From NCBI RefSeq assembly GCF_031885415.1, contig NZ_CP116871.1, forward strand, positions 2,108,001 to 2,172,000: a DNA stretch of 64,000 bases, written 5' to 3'. Under the pieces are notes generated by a model that made no database searches, was not told where the DNA came from, and worked only from the letters and a program-made list of their open reading frames with translations. This document shows, piece after piece, positions 15,269 to 23,754 of the stretch (its first letter is position 1; each line of letters starts with the position of its first letter). This DNA is from Microbacterium forte (GTDB lineage: Bacteria; Actinomycetota; Actinomycetes; Actinomycetales; Microbacteriaceae). The position numbers and the translations under genes were made by a program.

Positions 15269-16853
15269 CCCGTTGGTGGGACCCCCCATTTTCGTTCGAT
15301 CGAGGCGCGGCAACCCCAGAGAGCACAACGCGCGCCTGCCTGTTGCGGTGCCGTTTTCCGTAGCGATCATCGCGGCCGCCGTCGCAGGAGGAATACTGGA
15401 TTTCGCCTACCCCGCATACGGGTGGTGGCCCGCAGCATTCGTGAGCGTAACCATCGGGCTGTGGACGCTCCGCGGACGTTCTCTACCCGGGGCGTTCCTG
15501 ATCTCCCTCGTCTACGGCGCGGCCTTCTACTTCACCCACTTGGCATGGGTGTCACGGTTTCTGGGGCCTATCCCGTGGGTCGCGCTGGCTGGCTTGGAAG
15601 CTCTGCTGTTCGGTGCCGGCGGCGTGCTGATCGCACTCGCCTATCGAGCCACCACCCGGACCGGATACGGGTACCGCGCGTTTACCCCTCTGCTGGTCGC
15701 CGGGGTGTGGGTGCTGCGAGAAACGCTGATGGGTAGCACGCCGTACACCGGGTTCCCATGGGCGCGCGTCGGTTTCAGTCTCGCCGAGAGCCCGCTCGCG
15801 GAGGCCGCATCCTGGGTTGGGACCACCGGGCTGTCCTTCCTGACAGTCCTGGTCTGCGCGAGCGTTGTGGAAGCCCTCATCCTCCGCCGATGGGAGCCAG
15901 CAGCAGCAGCGGCGGTCATCGTCGTTGCCGCGATAGCCGTCCCTCTGTTCCCGACTGAGCAAGCGGGAATGTTGCGCGTCGGATGGGTGCAGGGCAACGG
16001 TCCCAGCGGCTACTTCGACACCAAAACAACAGGTGACATCCTGCGCGCGCAGGAAGAAGCGACCGCTCCTCTTCTGGACCGTGAGATGGACCTTCTCGTC
16101 TGGCCAGAAGGGGCCGTCGACGCCGATCCCCTGCGCGATGTCGCCGTCGCGGGCCGCCTTGATCGACTCGTGCAGGGTGCCGGCGCTCCGGCACTGGTGA
16201 ATGCGGCGACCACCCGCGGAGCCGACACGTTCAACACCTCGATGCTGTGGACCAGCGCCGGGCCGCAGCAGCTCCACGACAAGGCCAACCCCGTCCCTTT
16301 CGGCGAATACGTCCCGGACCGTTGGTTCTACGAAGCCATCGCCCCCGACCTCATCGGATTGATACAACGCGAGTACACGCCCGGCTCCAACACACCCCTC
16401 ATGAACGTTGGCGATGTGCCCATCGGTCTGGCCATCTGTTTCGACGTCATCTACAACGACGTCATCCACCAAAGCGCGGCCTCTGGTGCGCAGATGTTCG
16501 TGTTTCAAACCAACAACGCGGACTTCAGAGGCACCGACGAGAACCTCCAACAGCTGGCCATCGCCCGTATGCGCGCGCTCGAAACAGGGAGAACTGCCGT
16601 CAACGTCTCCACCACCGGGACCAGTCAAGTCATCGGCCGCGATGGAAAAGTGTTGGCTCAGGTTGCGGTGGACACGACCGCGGCGAAGATCACCGAGGTC
16701 CCCCTCCGCACCGGCACGACCCTCGCCGTCGTGCTGATGCCGTGGCTCGGCTGGACACTCAGTATCGGAAGCGTACTCGCGCTGCTCGTCGTGTCGATCC
16801 GACAGCGGCGGTCGGATGCTCACTCCCAGGAAGACGGATGGATGAAGTTGTGA
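15252..16853 (+). CDS. lnt: Apolipoprotein N-acyltransferase
   Basis: A 533-residue enzyme adding the third acyl chain to the lipoprotein N-terminal cysteine. Six helices occupy residues 30-230, followed by an extracytoplasmic nitrilase-like domain and a last helix near 495-520. The catalytic triad is visible: E286 (WPEGAVD), K344 (DKANPVPFGEY) and C396 (AICFDVIYND). The conserved QTNNADF and ARMRALETGR motifs also fit. It would complete, together with the operon's LspA, lipoprotein maturation. It overlaps ctaG upstream and the lipoprotein gene downstream (GTGA). Confidence 0.92.
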   Translation: MTVTADPLVGPPIFVRSRRGNPREHNARLPVAVPFSVAIIAAAVAGGILDFAYPAYGWWPAAFVSVTIGLWTLRGRSLPGAFLISLVYGAAFYFTHLAWVSRFLGPIPWVALAGLEALLFGAGGVLIALAYRATTRTGYGYRAFTPLLVAGVWVLRETLMGSTPYTGFPWARVGFSLAESPLAEAASWVGTTGLSFLTVLVCASVVEALILRRWEPAAAAAVIVVAAIAVPLFPTEQAGMLRVGWVQGNGPSGYFDTKTTGDILRAQEEATAPLLDREMDLLVWPEGAVDADPLRDVAVAGRLDRLVQGAGAPALVNAATTRGADTFNTSMLWTSAGPQQLHDKANPVPFGEYVPDRWFYEAIAPDLIGLIQREYTPGSNTPLMNVGDVPIGLAICFDVIYNDVIHQSAASGAQMFVFQTNNADFRGTDENLQQLAIARMRALETGRTAVNVSTTGTSQVIGRDGKVLAQVAVDTTAAKITEVPLRTGTTLAVVLMPWLGWTLSIGSVLALLVVSIRQRRSDAHSQEDGWMKL

Positions 16854-17353
16854 AACTCAAGATTCTGACCTCTGTCGCGGCACTCTGCGCACTGTTTCTA
16901 CTCAGCAGCTGCGCACCCACCGTCCACCTCGAGCCCGCAGCAAACGCGAATGACCCGCTGTGCGCAGAGGTCACCGTACGACTACCGGACTCGATAGGCG
17001 ACCAGGATCGCGTCTGGACGGACGCTCAGGCCACCGCAGCATGGGGCACCCCCAGCAGCGTGCTCCTCACCTGCGGGTCGGAGCCCCCGGCCCCCACCAC
17101 GCTGCAATGTGTCAGCTTGGGTGGCGTCGATTGGATCGTCGACGAGGAGGACACCCCGAATCTGCGGCTCACAACCTACGGCCGAGAGCCAGCTGCCCAG
17201 GTGTACGTGGACACCACCACCCTGTCGGCAGACGCGGTTCTTGAATCTCTCGCCGGGGCGATCCAGCAGCTCCCCAAGACCGGTGAATGCACGGCACCTG
17301 TGACCGAAGACCCAGACGTCGTAGGCGATGAGACGGGAGATACCGCTCCATGA
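16850..17353 (+). CDS. DUF3515 family lipoprotein
   Basis: A 167-residue lipoprotein: basic start, hydrophobic stretch, lipobox LLSSC with C at about residue 21. The mature part (ANANDPLCAEVTVRLP, WGTPSSVLLTCG, TTYGREPAAQVYVD) matches DUF3515, an actinobacterial envelope family of unknown role. Four further cysteines could form two disulfides. GTG 16850 is chosen because it overlaps the lnt stop (GTGA) and gives the standard signal length; ATG 16838 is also in frame. It is a likely client of the neighbouring Lnt and LspA. Confidence 0.75.
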   Translation: MKLKILTSVAALCALFLLSSCAPTVHLEPAANANDPLCAEVTVRLPDSIGDQDRVWTDAQATAAWGTPSSVLLTCGSEPPAPTTLQCVSLGGVDWIVDEEDTPNLRLTTYGREPAAQVYVDTTTLSADAVLESLAGAIQQLPKTGECTAPVTEDPDVVGDETGDTAP

Positions 17354-19248
17354 ATCCCGTTGTTCTCCGGATTGTTGGTCCGACGATTCTCGTTGTCGCC
17401 GCACTCATCGCTGCGGTGGTCGGGCTCGCGATCGGTGGAGGAGCTGCACCAAGACTCACCAATGACCCTGGAGCGCTCGTGCGATGGGGACTCCCGGCCG
17501 CGAAGCTGATCGTCAATCTTTCCGGTGCGGCAATGCTCGGGCCCCTGGTGCTGGCGGTGTTCGCTCTCCCCTCAGGGGGGAAACCGTTCACCGTCGCGCT
17601 CGATATCGCCTCCGCCGGCGCCGCGACCCTCACCATCTCAAGCGGGGTGGTGGCTTTCCTCACCTTCCTGTCGTCGTTCAATCCGCAAGTGAGCCTGAAC
17701 GCCGAGTTCGGTGCGCAATTGGGCCGCTTTCTTCTCGACACGGAGCTGGGACGATCATGGCTTATCACCGTGATCCTCGCCTCGGTCGTGACAGTCCTCG
17801 CATTCGCTGTTCGCAGCAATGGGGCGGTGCTGTTCACGACCGTGCTCGCGATCATCAGCCTGATACCCATGGCCACCCAGGGTCATTCGGGTGAGCTCGC
17901 CAACCACGATCCCGCGGTCATGTCCCTCGTCCTGCATGTCATTTCAGCAGCAGTATGGCTCGGCGGTCTCATCCTGCTCGTCGTCGCGCGACCGATCAGC
18001 TCGCCGCGCGAACTCGAGAACCTGCTCCGCCGGTACTCGACGGTGGCGCTCATCGCGTTCATCGGCGTCGCCGTCTCGGGATACGCGCGGACGCTCACAG
18101 CCCTCGGCCGGTGGGAGGATTTGGCCTCACCGTACGGCATCCTCCTTCTCACAAAGATCGGCGCGCTTTTGGTCATGGGCGTCCTGGGTGCCGCCTACCG
18201 CCGCCGACTCATCGCAAAGACCAGCGAGGGCCGTGGCGCCTTCTGGACGATCGTGTGCGTCGAACTCGGTTTCATGGGTGTCGCGAGCGGGGTCGCCGCC
18301 GCCCTCGCCCGCACCGCCGCCCCCGCCGATGCGATCACCCTGCCGCAGACCACCGCCGCGGAGATCCTCACCGACGCACCCGTCCCGGTCGCACTCACCC
18401 TGCAGAGATGGTTCACGGCGTGGAGTCCCGACCTCCTTTGGGTGCTCGTCGCGGGTTTCGGAATCGTCTTCTACCTCGTCGGCGTCCGACGCGCACGGCG
18501 CCGCGGGTATCCGTGGCCAGCCAGGCGCACGATCAGCTGGATTGCGGGGATGGGGGCGCTTCTGTGGACGACCAGTGGGCCGATCGCAGCCTATGACGAT
18601 TCGCTCATCAGTATGCGATTCCTCGCCTTCGCTCTCCTCAGTCTCGCGATCCCCTTGCTCCTTGTCTTCGCGGCGCCGATCACCCTCGCAACCTTGGTCA
18701 TCCACCCACGGGACGATGGAAGCCGAGGACCGCGCGAATGGCTTCTCTGGGCCGCCCACAGCCCCCTGGCCCGGTTTACTCGTCGCCCCGTCGTCGCCGC
18801 GTCCCTGTTCGCCACGTCGCTGTGGTTGTTCCACTACTCCGACCTGTTCCGATGGTCGCTCTACGACCAGCTCGGAGCGGAATGGATGATCAGCCAGCTC
18901 CTCGTCACCGGGTGCCTCTTCGTACGATCGCTTTCCCCGAACGCGTCCACGACTCCCGAGGGGCGGTGGCGTGTGGCCTCACTCACTGCGCTCACAGGCG
19001 TGGCCACTTTCTTCGGCATCGCCACTATCGCTCGCTCCGACCTCATCGTCGCGGAGTGGTTTGGCGCCATGGGGCGCACGTGGGGACCCACCCCCCTGCA
19101 GGACCAGGCCCTCGCCGGAGCCGCCACCTTGATGATCGCGGGAATGCTCGCAATCCTCACCGGCTTCTCCGTCCTCCACACGAAACGCAACAACAGACCT
19201 ACCGACAGCACCCCCGTGCCCGCCGGACGAAAGGACCCACGCCCGTGA
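17350..19248 (+). CDS. CopD-CtaG fusion copper transport protein
   Basis: A 632-residue fusion with about 15 membrane helices. Residues 1 to about 330 form a CopD domain (ATQGHSGELANHDPAVMSLVLH, with histidines facing the outer side; SAAVWLGGLILL), which accepts copper from CopC and carries it inward. Residues 350 to about 615 form a Caa3_CtaG domain (FTAWSPDLLWVLVAG, WTTSGPIAAYDDSLISMRF, TPLQDQALAGAATLM). The fusion is common in actinobacteria and suggests copper delivery to oxidase assembly. It overlaps the lipoprotein gene upstream and the second copC gene downstream by 4 bases each. Confidence 0.9.
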   Translation: MNPVVLRIVGPTILVVAALIAAVVGLAIGGGAAPRLTNDPGALVRWGLPAAKLIVNLSGAAMLGPLVLAVFALPSGGKPFTVALDIASAGAATLTISSGVVAFLTFLSSFNPQVSLNAEFGAQLGRFLLDTELGRSWLITVILASVVTVLAFAVRSNGAVLFTTVLAIISLIPMATQGHSGELANHDPAVMSLVLHVISAAVWLGGLILLVVARPISSPRELENLLRRYSTVALIAFIGVAVSGYARTLTALGRWEDLASPYGILLLTKIGALLVMGVLGAAYRRRLIAKTSEGRGAFWTIVCVELGFMGVASGVAAALARTAAPADAITLPQTTAAEILTDAPVPVALTLQRWFTAWSPDLLWVLVAGFGIVFYLVGVRRARRRGYPWPARRTISWIAGMGALLWTTSGPIAAYDDSLISMRFLAFALLSLAIPLLLVFAAPITLATLVIHPRDDGSRGPREWLLWAAHSPLARFTRRPVVAASLFATSLWLFHYSDLFRWSLYDQLGAEWMISQLLVTGCLFVRSLSPNASTTPEGRWRVASLTALTGVATFFGIATIARSDLIVAEWFGAMGRTWGPTPLQDQALAGAATLMIAGMLAILTGFSVLHTKRNNRPTDSTPVPAGRKDPRP

Positions 19249-19928
19249 CCTCCACCCACCGCACCCGCTGGCTCGCCAGCACACTTCTTGCCCTCATCGC
19301 ACTGGGAATCGTGGCCGCACCGGCCCCCGCAGCTCTCGCGCACGACAACCTCCTGGACACCGTGCCCGGGGCAGACGAAACCGTCACCCAACTCGACGAC
19401 GTCGCTCTCACGTTCAGCGGGGAACTCATTGACTTCAGCCAGGCAAGCTTCGCCCAAGTGCAAGGACCCGACGGCCTCTTCTACGAATCCAGCTGCTCCA
19501 CCATCGACCGCAACATCCTCACCACCCCGGTCGCACTCGGAGAACCCGGCGTCTACACCGTGCTTTGGAACGCCGTCTCCAGCGACGGTCACCCCATATC
19601 CGAGAGCTTCACGTTCACGTACGCTCCCACCGGCATCGAGCCAGGGCTGGGATGGGACCAACCAGCATGCGGGAACGAACAATCACGGATGCAACCGGCA
19701 AAGGCGTCGCCCTCTGCTGTGCCAACTACCGAACCTCCCGCAGCGGACACCCCTGCCCCGGCGGCATCCGCAGGCGAGAACGAGGTGGCTTCGATCGCGA
19801 TCCCGCTCATCATCGCCGTGGCTGTCATAGGTGCCGCGGTGATCGCCACCACCGTTGTCGTACGGCAAGTGAAAAAGAACAAACACAACAAGGTGAGCCC
19901 CGACATCCACACGGACCCGAAAGCGTGA
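19245..19928 (+). CDS. copC: CopC-domain copper resistance protein, second copy
   Basis: A 227-residue anchored copper carrier. The signal peptide ends AALA-HDNLL, leaving a mature N-terminal histidine for copper. The CopC domain spans to about residue 130 and includes WNAVSSDGHPISESFTFTY. It has an extra pair of cysteines (SCSTIDR, PACGNE) absent from the first copy. A Pro/Ala linker, one membrane helix and a Lys/His-rich tail follow. GTG 19245 overlaps the CopD-CtaG stop. It shares fold but little sequence with the first copy, so it is not a recent duplicate. Confidence 0.87.
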   Translation: MTSTHRTRWLASTLLALIALGIVAAPAPAALAHDNLLDTVPGADETVTQLDDVALTFSGELIDFSQASFAQVQGPDGLFYESSCSTIDRNILTTPVALGEPGVYTVLWNAVSSDGHPISESFTFTYAPTGIEPGLGWDQPACGNEQSRMQPAKASPSAVPTTEPPAADTPAPAASAGENEVASIAIPLIIAVAVIGAAVIATTVVVRQVKKNKHNKVSPDIHTDPKA

Positions 19929-19960
19929 ACTTCGTGTCAGGACAGTCGAACTCGAATTCG

Positions 19961-20125
19961 ATGCGACAGATATGGGCCACTGATCAGAGATCACGAGCGA
20001 GTCGGCGCGACTTCGGCGGCCACGTACGGCCGATGGACCAGACGGCGGGCAATGCAAGCGTGGCCAATCTGCGCGCCCATGGCAGCAGAATCCACGAAGC
20101 CGAGCTCGAGGAGAGGGCACAGTGA
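19961..20125 (+). CDS. Possible small protein coupled to the M23 peptidase gene
   Basis: A 54-residue frame, polar and charged, fills the gap between copC and the peptidase gene. Its stop overlaps the peptidase GTG start (GTGA), the same coupling used throughout this operon. It has no hydrophobic segment or known motif. It may be a real small gene or just a translated leader. Confidence 0.3.
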   Translation: MRQIWATDQRSRASRRDFGGHVRPMDQTAGNASVANLRAHGSRIHEAELEERAQ

Positions 20126-21477
20126 ACGGACGACTCGTCTCTGCGGCTACGGAGGCGGCTGAAGAATGCGGTTGTGCACCCACGCCCGCCGAACGCGACT
20201 CGTTCTGGAAGCTGAGTGTTACTCGACGTGGCGCTTTCGGGCTCGGCGCGCTCGGTGTCGCTGCATTCGCTGCACTCGGCATCGGCTCCGGCGACTCAGC
20301 GGCGTACGCTGCGTCGTACCCGAGTTGGGACGATGTGCAACGCGCCAAGAACAACGAAGCTGCCAAGGCTGCCGAGATCACCCGAATCGAAGGGCTGATC
20401 CAGTCCTTGACGCGGAAGGTCGCTGAGACTCAGGTTGCTGCCGATACAGCCTCCGACGAGTTCTATGCAGCGCAGCAGGAGTACTTCGCTGCGATCACGG
20501 AAGCTCAGAGCCTGCAGGCGCAGGCGGACGAACAATCAGCGATTGCCGAAACCTCTGCGCGCAGGGCCGGTCAAGTTGCGGCACAGCTGTATCGCAACGG
20601 TGGAGATGATTCAGCACTGCAACTGTTCTTCTCCGGTTCCGCGGCCAACGCCGATGAGCTCCTGTCACGCCTGGGCACCATGGACAAGCTTCTCGAGTAC
20701 AACCGGTCGGTCTACGATGGCGCAATCTCGGCGCGCAACACCGCCCAATCGCTGACCGATCAGGCGAAGGTTGCCCGCGACGAACGAGACCGCCTGCAGC
20801 AGGTCGCAGAGCAGAAGATGATTGCGGCACAAGAAGCGGCCGACGCCGCACAGGCCGCGCTCGACGAGCAAGCCGCGAACCTCGAGACGATGCAGGCGCA
20901 GCTCGCCGCGCTGAAAGACACCACCACGCAGACTGTCGCTGGTTACCAGTCGGGTGTGGCCGCGCGCGAGGCCGAAGAGCGCGCCCGTCGCGAACGCGAA
21001 GCCGCGGAAGCGGCAGCCAACGGTGGCGGCAACGGCGGCGGCGGAGGCTCTGCCGGTAGCGGCGGTTGGGTCCGGCCCCACGGGGGCGGCCGAAGTTCAA
21101 GCTACGGCCCGCGGACCCCGATCTGCGGTTCGCAGGGCTGCTCCTCGAGCTACCACTACGGCGCGGACATGGCCAATGGCTGCGGAGCGGCGATCTACGC
21201 CGCCAACTCCGGAACAGTGGACTACGCCGGCGCGAACGGCAACTACGGCAATTACGTCCGCATCCAACACGGCGGGGGCGTCAGCACCGGGTACGCGCAC
21301 ATCAAACCCAGTGGCATCCTCGTTGGCAGGGGGCAATGGGTCAATTCGGGCCAGGTCATCGCTTACGCGGGTGACACTGGACGCTCCTTCGGTTGCCATC
21401 TGCATTTCGAGGTCTACATCAATGGTGGTTACACCAACCCCGTCCGATTCATGGAAGACCGCGGCGTCTATATCTAA
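20122..21477 (+). CDS. Secreted coiled-coil M23 (LytM) peptidase
   Basis: A 451-residue secreted cell-wall hydrolase. It has a long N-terminus with TRRGAFGLGALGVAAFAALG, a possible Tat-type signal. A coiled coil follows (about 65-290: LIQSLTRKVAE, RDERDRLQQVAEQ), then a Gly-rich hinge, then an M23 domain from about residue 310. Zinc ligands are seen in HYGADM and GCHLHFEVY; GYAHIKP is the catalytic His motif. M23 proteins with this coiled coil resemble EnvC/NlpD or RipA-like regulators of peptidoglycan cutting. It closes the copper operon in a GTGA overlap, an odd neighbour for metal genes. Confidence 0.85.
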   Translation: MNGRLVSAATEAAEECGCAPTPAERDSFWKLSVTRRGAFGLGALGVAAFAALGIGSGDSAAYAASYPSWDDVQRAKNNEAAKAAEITRIEGLIQSLTRKVAETQVAADTASDEFYAAQQEYFAAITEAQSLQAQADEQSAIAETSARRAGQVAAQLYRNGGDDSALQLFFSGSAANADELLSRLGTMDKLLEYNRSVYDGAISARNTAQSLTDQAKVARDERDRLQQVAEQKMIAAQEAADAAQAALDEQAANLETMQAQLAALKDTTTQTVAGYQSGVAAREAEERARREREAAEAAANGGGNGGGGGSAGSGGWVRPHGGGRSSSYGPRTPICGSQGCSSSYHYGADMANGCGAAIYAANSGTVDYAGANGNYGNYVRIQHGGGVSTGYAHIKPSGILVGRGQWVNSGQVIAYAGDTGRSFGCHLHFEVYINGGYTNPVRFMEDRGVYI

Positions 21478-21575
21478 GGCTCCGACATGGGAGCACGAAG
21501 TGGCGCCACCCACAATGACCAGTTGGGTAGAGAGGGCTGCTCCAGTCGTCACTCGCGACATCCTTGCTAGGGATC

Positions 21576-22337
21576 TCAGAGAGGGAGAATGACGCTACCC
21601 ATCACCGCCGTCAGCCGCGACATGATGTCGGTCCACAGCCCTGTCACCATCAGGATTCCGAGGACGATCAGCAGTATGCCTCCGCATACGTTCACCACCC
21701 GGATGTGACGACGGAGGAACTCGACCGTCTTCGCCGCCCAACCGAACCCGAATGCGACCAACAGGAACGGGATGCCGAGGCCGAGCGAATACGCGAGGCC
21801 GAGGAAGCCGGCACGGACAGGGTCGCCAGCATTGAACGAAAGCGCGATGATCGCGGCAAGCGTCGGACCCATGCACGGTGCCCAGCCGATACCAAGTGCC
21901 ACTCCAAGTAGCGGCGCCCCTGCGATTCCGGCCCGGGAGCCGACGTGGAAGCGGACCTCCCGCTGGGCGAAATTGAACAACCCGAGAAAGACGAGCCCCA
22001 TCAGGATGATGACGACTCCGAGGATGCGTGTGACCAGGTCGCCCCAGCGTAGGAAGAACACGCCGGCCGTGCCGCCCAGCGCGGTGATGAGAACGAAGAC
22101 GACGCTGAAGCCGAGGATGAACAGCAGTACGCCGACTACGAGCTGACGGCGCTGGGGCGCGACTGCGTTCGTCGCGCGACCCTTCGAGTCCGGCGCGACC
22201 ACCCCGCCAAGGAAGCCGAGGTAGCCGGGGACCAGCGGGAGCACGCAGGGCGACAAGAACGACACGAGGCCAGCGAGCATCGCGACGGGGACTGCGAGCC
22301 AGAGCGCACCGGACCCGATGATGGTGTCGGCGTTCAC
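21576..22337 (-). CDS. ccdA: CcdA-type thiol-disulfide membrane transporter
   Basis: A 253-residue, six-helix protein of the CcdA/DsbD-beta family that passes electrons from cytoplasmic thioredoxin to outside proteins. The two redox cysteines lie in VSFLSPCVLPLVPGYLGF near residue 25 and IGWAPCMGPTLAA near residue 148. GTG 22337 overlaps the stop of the TlpA-like gene, so the pair is one unit: CcdA would reduce its TlpA partner, which then reduces cytochrome c apoproteins or copper-site cysteines. Confidence 0.9.
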   Translation of the reverse strand: MNADTIIGSGALWLAVPVAMLAGLVSFLSPCVLPLVPGYLGFLGGVVAPDSKGRATNAVAPQRRQLVVGVLLFILGFSVVFVLITALGGTAGVFFLRWGDLVTRILGVVIILMGLVFLGLFNFAQREVRFHVGSRAGIAGAPLLGVALGIGWAPCMGPTLAAIIALSFNAGDPVRAGFLGLAYSLGLGIPFLLVAFGFGWAAKTVEFLRRHIRVVNVCGGILLIVLGILMVTGLWTDIMSRLTAVMGSVILPL

Positions 22338-22948
22338 GGTGTCTCCGCCAGAGCGTCCTTGACGAGCGTCGAGAGGATCGAGGTGCCGTCGATGGGTCCG
22401 ATGATGCGGGCGGCGACACGGCCCTGCCTGTCGAGCACGAGAGTCGTCGGTGTCGCCTGGATCGGCACGACCTCGGAGAAAGCGAGTTTCGCCTCGGCCG
22501 TGTTCACGTCGATCAGGCTCGGGTAGGTGATGCCGAACTCGTGAGAGAAAGCCTGGGCAGTGTCGGCCTGGTCGCGGGTATTGATGCCGATGAAAGCTAC
22601 ATCCTCGCCGCCGTATTCTTGCCAGACGCTTTCGAGATCCTTCGCCTCGATGCGGCACGGCGCGCACCCGGCGTACCAGAAGTTCACCACCGTGACCTTG
22701 CCGGCGTTGTCTGCGCTGTCGAAATCATCACCAGTTTCAGTGATGCCGCTGAAGTCGACCGGTTCGCTCCGCTCGTCGATCGGGATCTCGACGATCGCGC
22801 CGCCAGCGGCCACATACCCGGTGTTCTCACCCTTGAGGAAGGAATCGCTGACCGGATCCGGCGCACACCCGCTCAGACCGATCACGGACACAGCGAGCAT
22901 GGCCCCGACCGCGCCACGAACGGCACGAAAGCGGGGTCTTCGACGCAT
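22334..22948 (-). CDS. TlpA/ResA-like thioredoxin lipoprotein
   Basis: A 204-residue membrane-anchored reductase. The lipobox LSGC is near residue 28. The thioredoxin fold has VVNFWYAGCAPCRIEAKDL with a CAPC active site near residues 95-98, and a cis-Pro loop QATPTTLVLDRQG. ResA and TlpA proteins reduce disulfides in apocytochrome c or in copper-binding oxidase subunits. It is the first gene of a minus-strand pair with ccdA and is divergent from csoR. Confidence 0.88.
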   Translation of the reverse strand: MRRRPRFRAVRGAVGAMLAVSVIGLSGCAPDPVSDSFLKGENTGYVAAGGAIVEIPIDERSEPVDFSGITETGDDFDSADNAGKVTVVNFWYAGCAPCRIEAKDLESVWQEYGGEDVAFIGINTRDQADTAQAFSHEFGITYPSLIDVNTAEAKLAFSEVVPIQATPTTLVLDRQGRVAARIIGPIDGTSILSTLVKDALAETP

Positions 22949-23030
22949 ATTTCGAACCTTACACAGATCACCTATGCGTCACCTTTGCCTCGGACACTTC
23001 CCGACCGGGAATAGACTCGCATGCATTGTG

Positions 23031-23052
23031 TTATATACCCCTAGGGGGTATC
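23031..23052. promoter_or_regulatory. CsoR operator and -10 region
   Basis: TACCCC-TA-GGGGGTA at 23036-23050 is the pseudo-palindromic, C-run/G-run site typical of CsoR operators. It overlaps the right side of a TTATAT -10 hexamer (23031-23036). The csoR start codon is only 10 bases downstream. Copper binding to CsoR would release this site. Confidence 0.8.
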
Positions 23053-23061
23053 TTTTTGGGA

Positions 23062-23343
23062 GTGAACGGCTACGAGAGCAACAAGGCTGATCTGCGTAAG
23101 CGGTTGAGCCGGGTAGAGGGTCAGGTGCGAGGTATCGCACGAATGGTTGATGAGGACAAGTACTGCATCGATATCTTGACGCAGGTGTCTGCGGCGACGA
23201 AGGCCCTCGAGACGGTGGCGTTGTCGCTACTCAGTGACCATCTCGCTCATTGTGTCGCTCAGGCAAGTGCTGAGGGAGGCGAGGTGGCTGCGGCGAAGGT
23301 CCGCGAGGCCAACGAAGCGATCGCTCGTCTCGTCCGTTCATAA
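23062..23343 (+). CDS. csoR: Copper-sensing repressor CsoR
   Basis: A 93-residue all-helical repressor of the CsoR/RcnR family. The Cu(I) ligands are C35 (DKYCIDIL), H60 and C64 (DHLAHC), matching mycobacterial CsoR spacing. The RLSRVEGQVRGIARMV helix is the family signature. GTG 23062 is chosen over upstream in-frame starts because those would translate the operator; a TTGGGAG lies just before it. It heads csoR-copZ-copB and is expected to repress it until copper rises. Confidence 0.93.
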   Translation: MNGYESNKADLRKRLSRVEGQVRGIARMVDEDKYCIDILTQVSAATKALETVALSLLSDHLAHCVAQASAEGGEVAAAKVREANEAIARLVRS

Positions 23344-23375
23344 CTACTACGTCTGTCTACTCGAAGGAGCACATC

Positions 23376-23699
23376 ATGACTGATCGCATCGAACTCGGCT
23401 TGAAGGACGCGAATGCGGGGTGCGCATGCTGCGCTGCCCCTTCATCCGTTGACGCATCCGCGCCTGTCGCGGCCCCGGTCTCGGCCGAGATCTTGGTTGC
23501 GGGGATGACATGCTCGCATTGCGCCTCCAGCGTCAGCGATGAGCTGAACGCCATCGATGGTGTCGACGGTGTCACGGTCGACCTGAATGCCGGCGGGGCA
23601 TCCCGCGTGATTGTCCACAGCGCCGCCCCTATCGATCCCACGGCTGTACGGGCTGCGGTTGAAGAGGCCGGCTACACCCTCGCGACCTCCCCGATCTGA
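23376..23699 (+). CDS. copZ: CopZ-like copper chaperone with Cys-rich N-terminus
   Basis: A 107-residue HMA-domain chaperone that hands Cu(I) to the exporting ATPase. The HMA domain spans about 37-105 with the ligand motif MTCSHCASSV near residue 44. Unusually, about 35 extra residues precede it and carry a CACC motif (GCACCAAPS). This could be a second metal site, as in copper ATPases of this group. It sits between csoR and copB. Confidence 0.85.
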   Translation: MTDRIELGLKDANAGCACCAAPSSVDASAPVAAPVSAEILVAGMTCSHCASSVSDELNAIDGVDGVTVDLNAGGASRVIVHSAAPIDPTAVRAAVEEAGYTLATSPI

Positions 23700-23754
23700 G
23701 TCGCTATCCGTTTGCGCCCGGCTGATCCGGGTGCATCCGAGCAAGGAGTTTCCG

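Noticed and set aside
15552..16823. A long open frame opposite lnt on the minus strand
   Set aside because: It mirrors the codon pattern of lnt, has low-complexity composition and no domain; lnt shows catalytic residues in its own frame.
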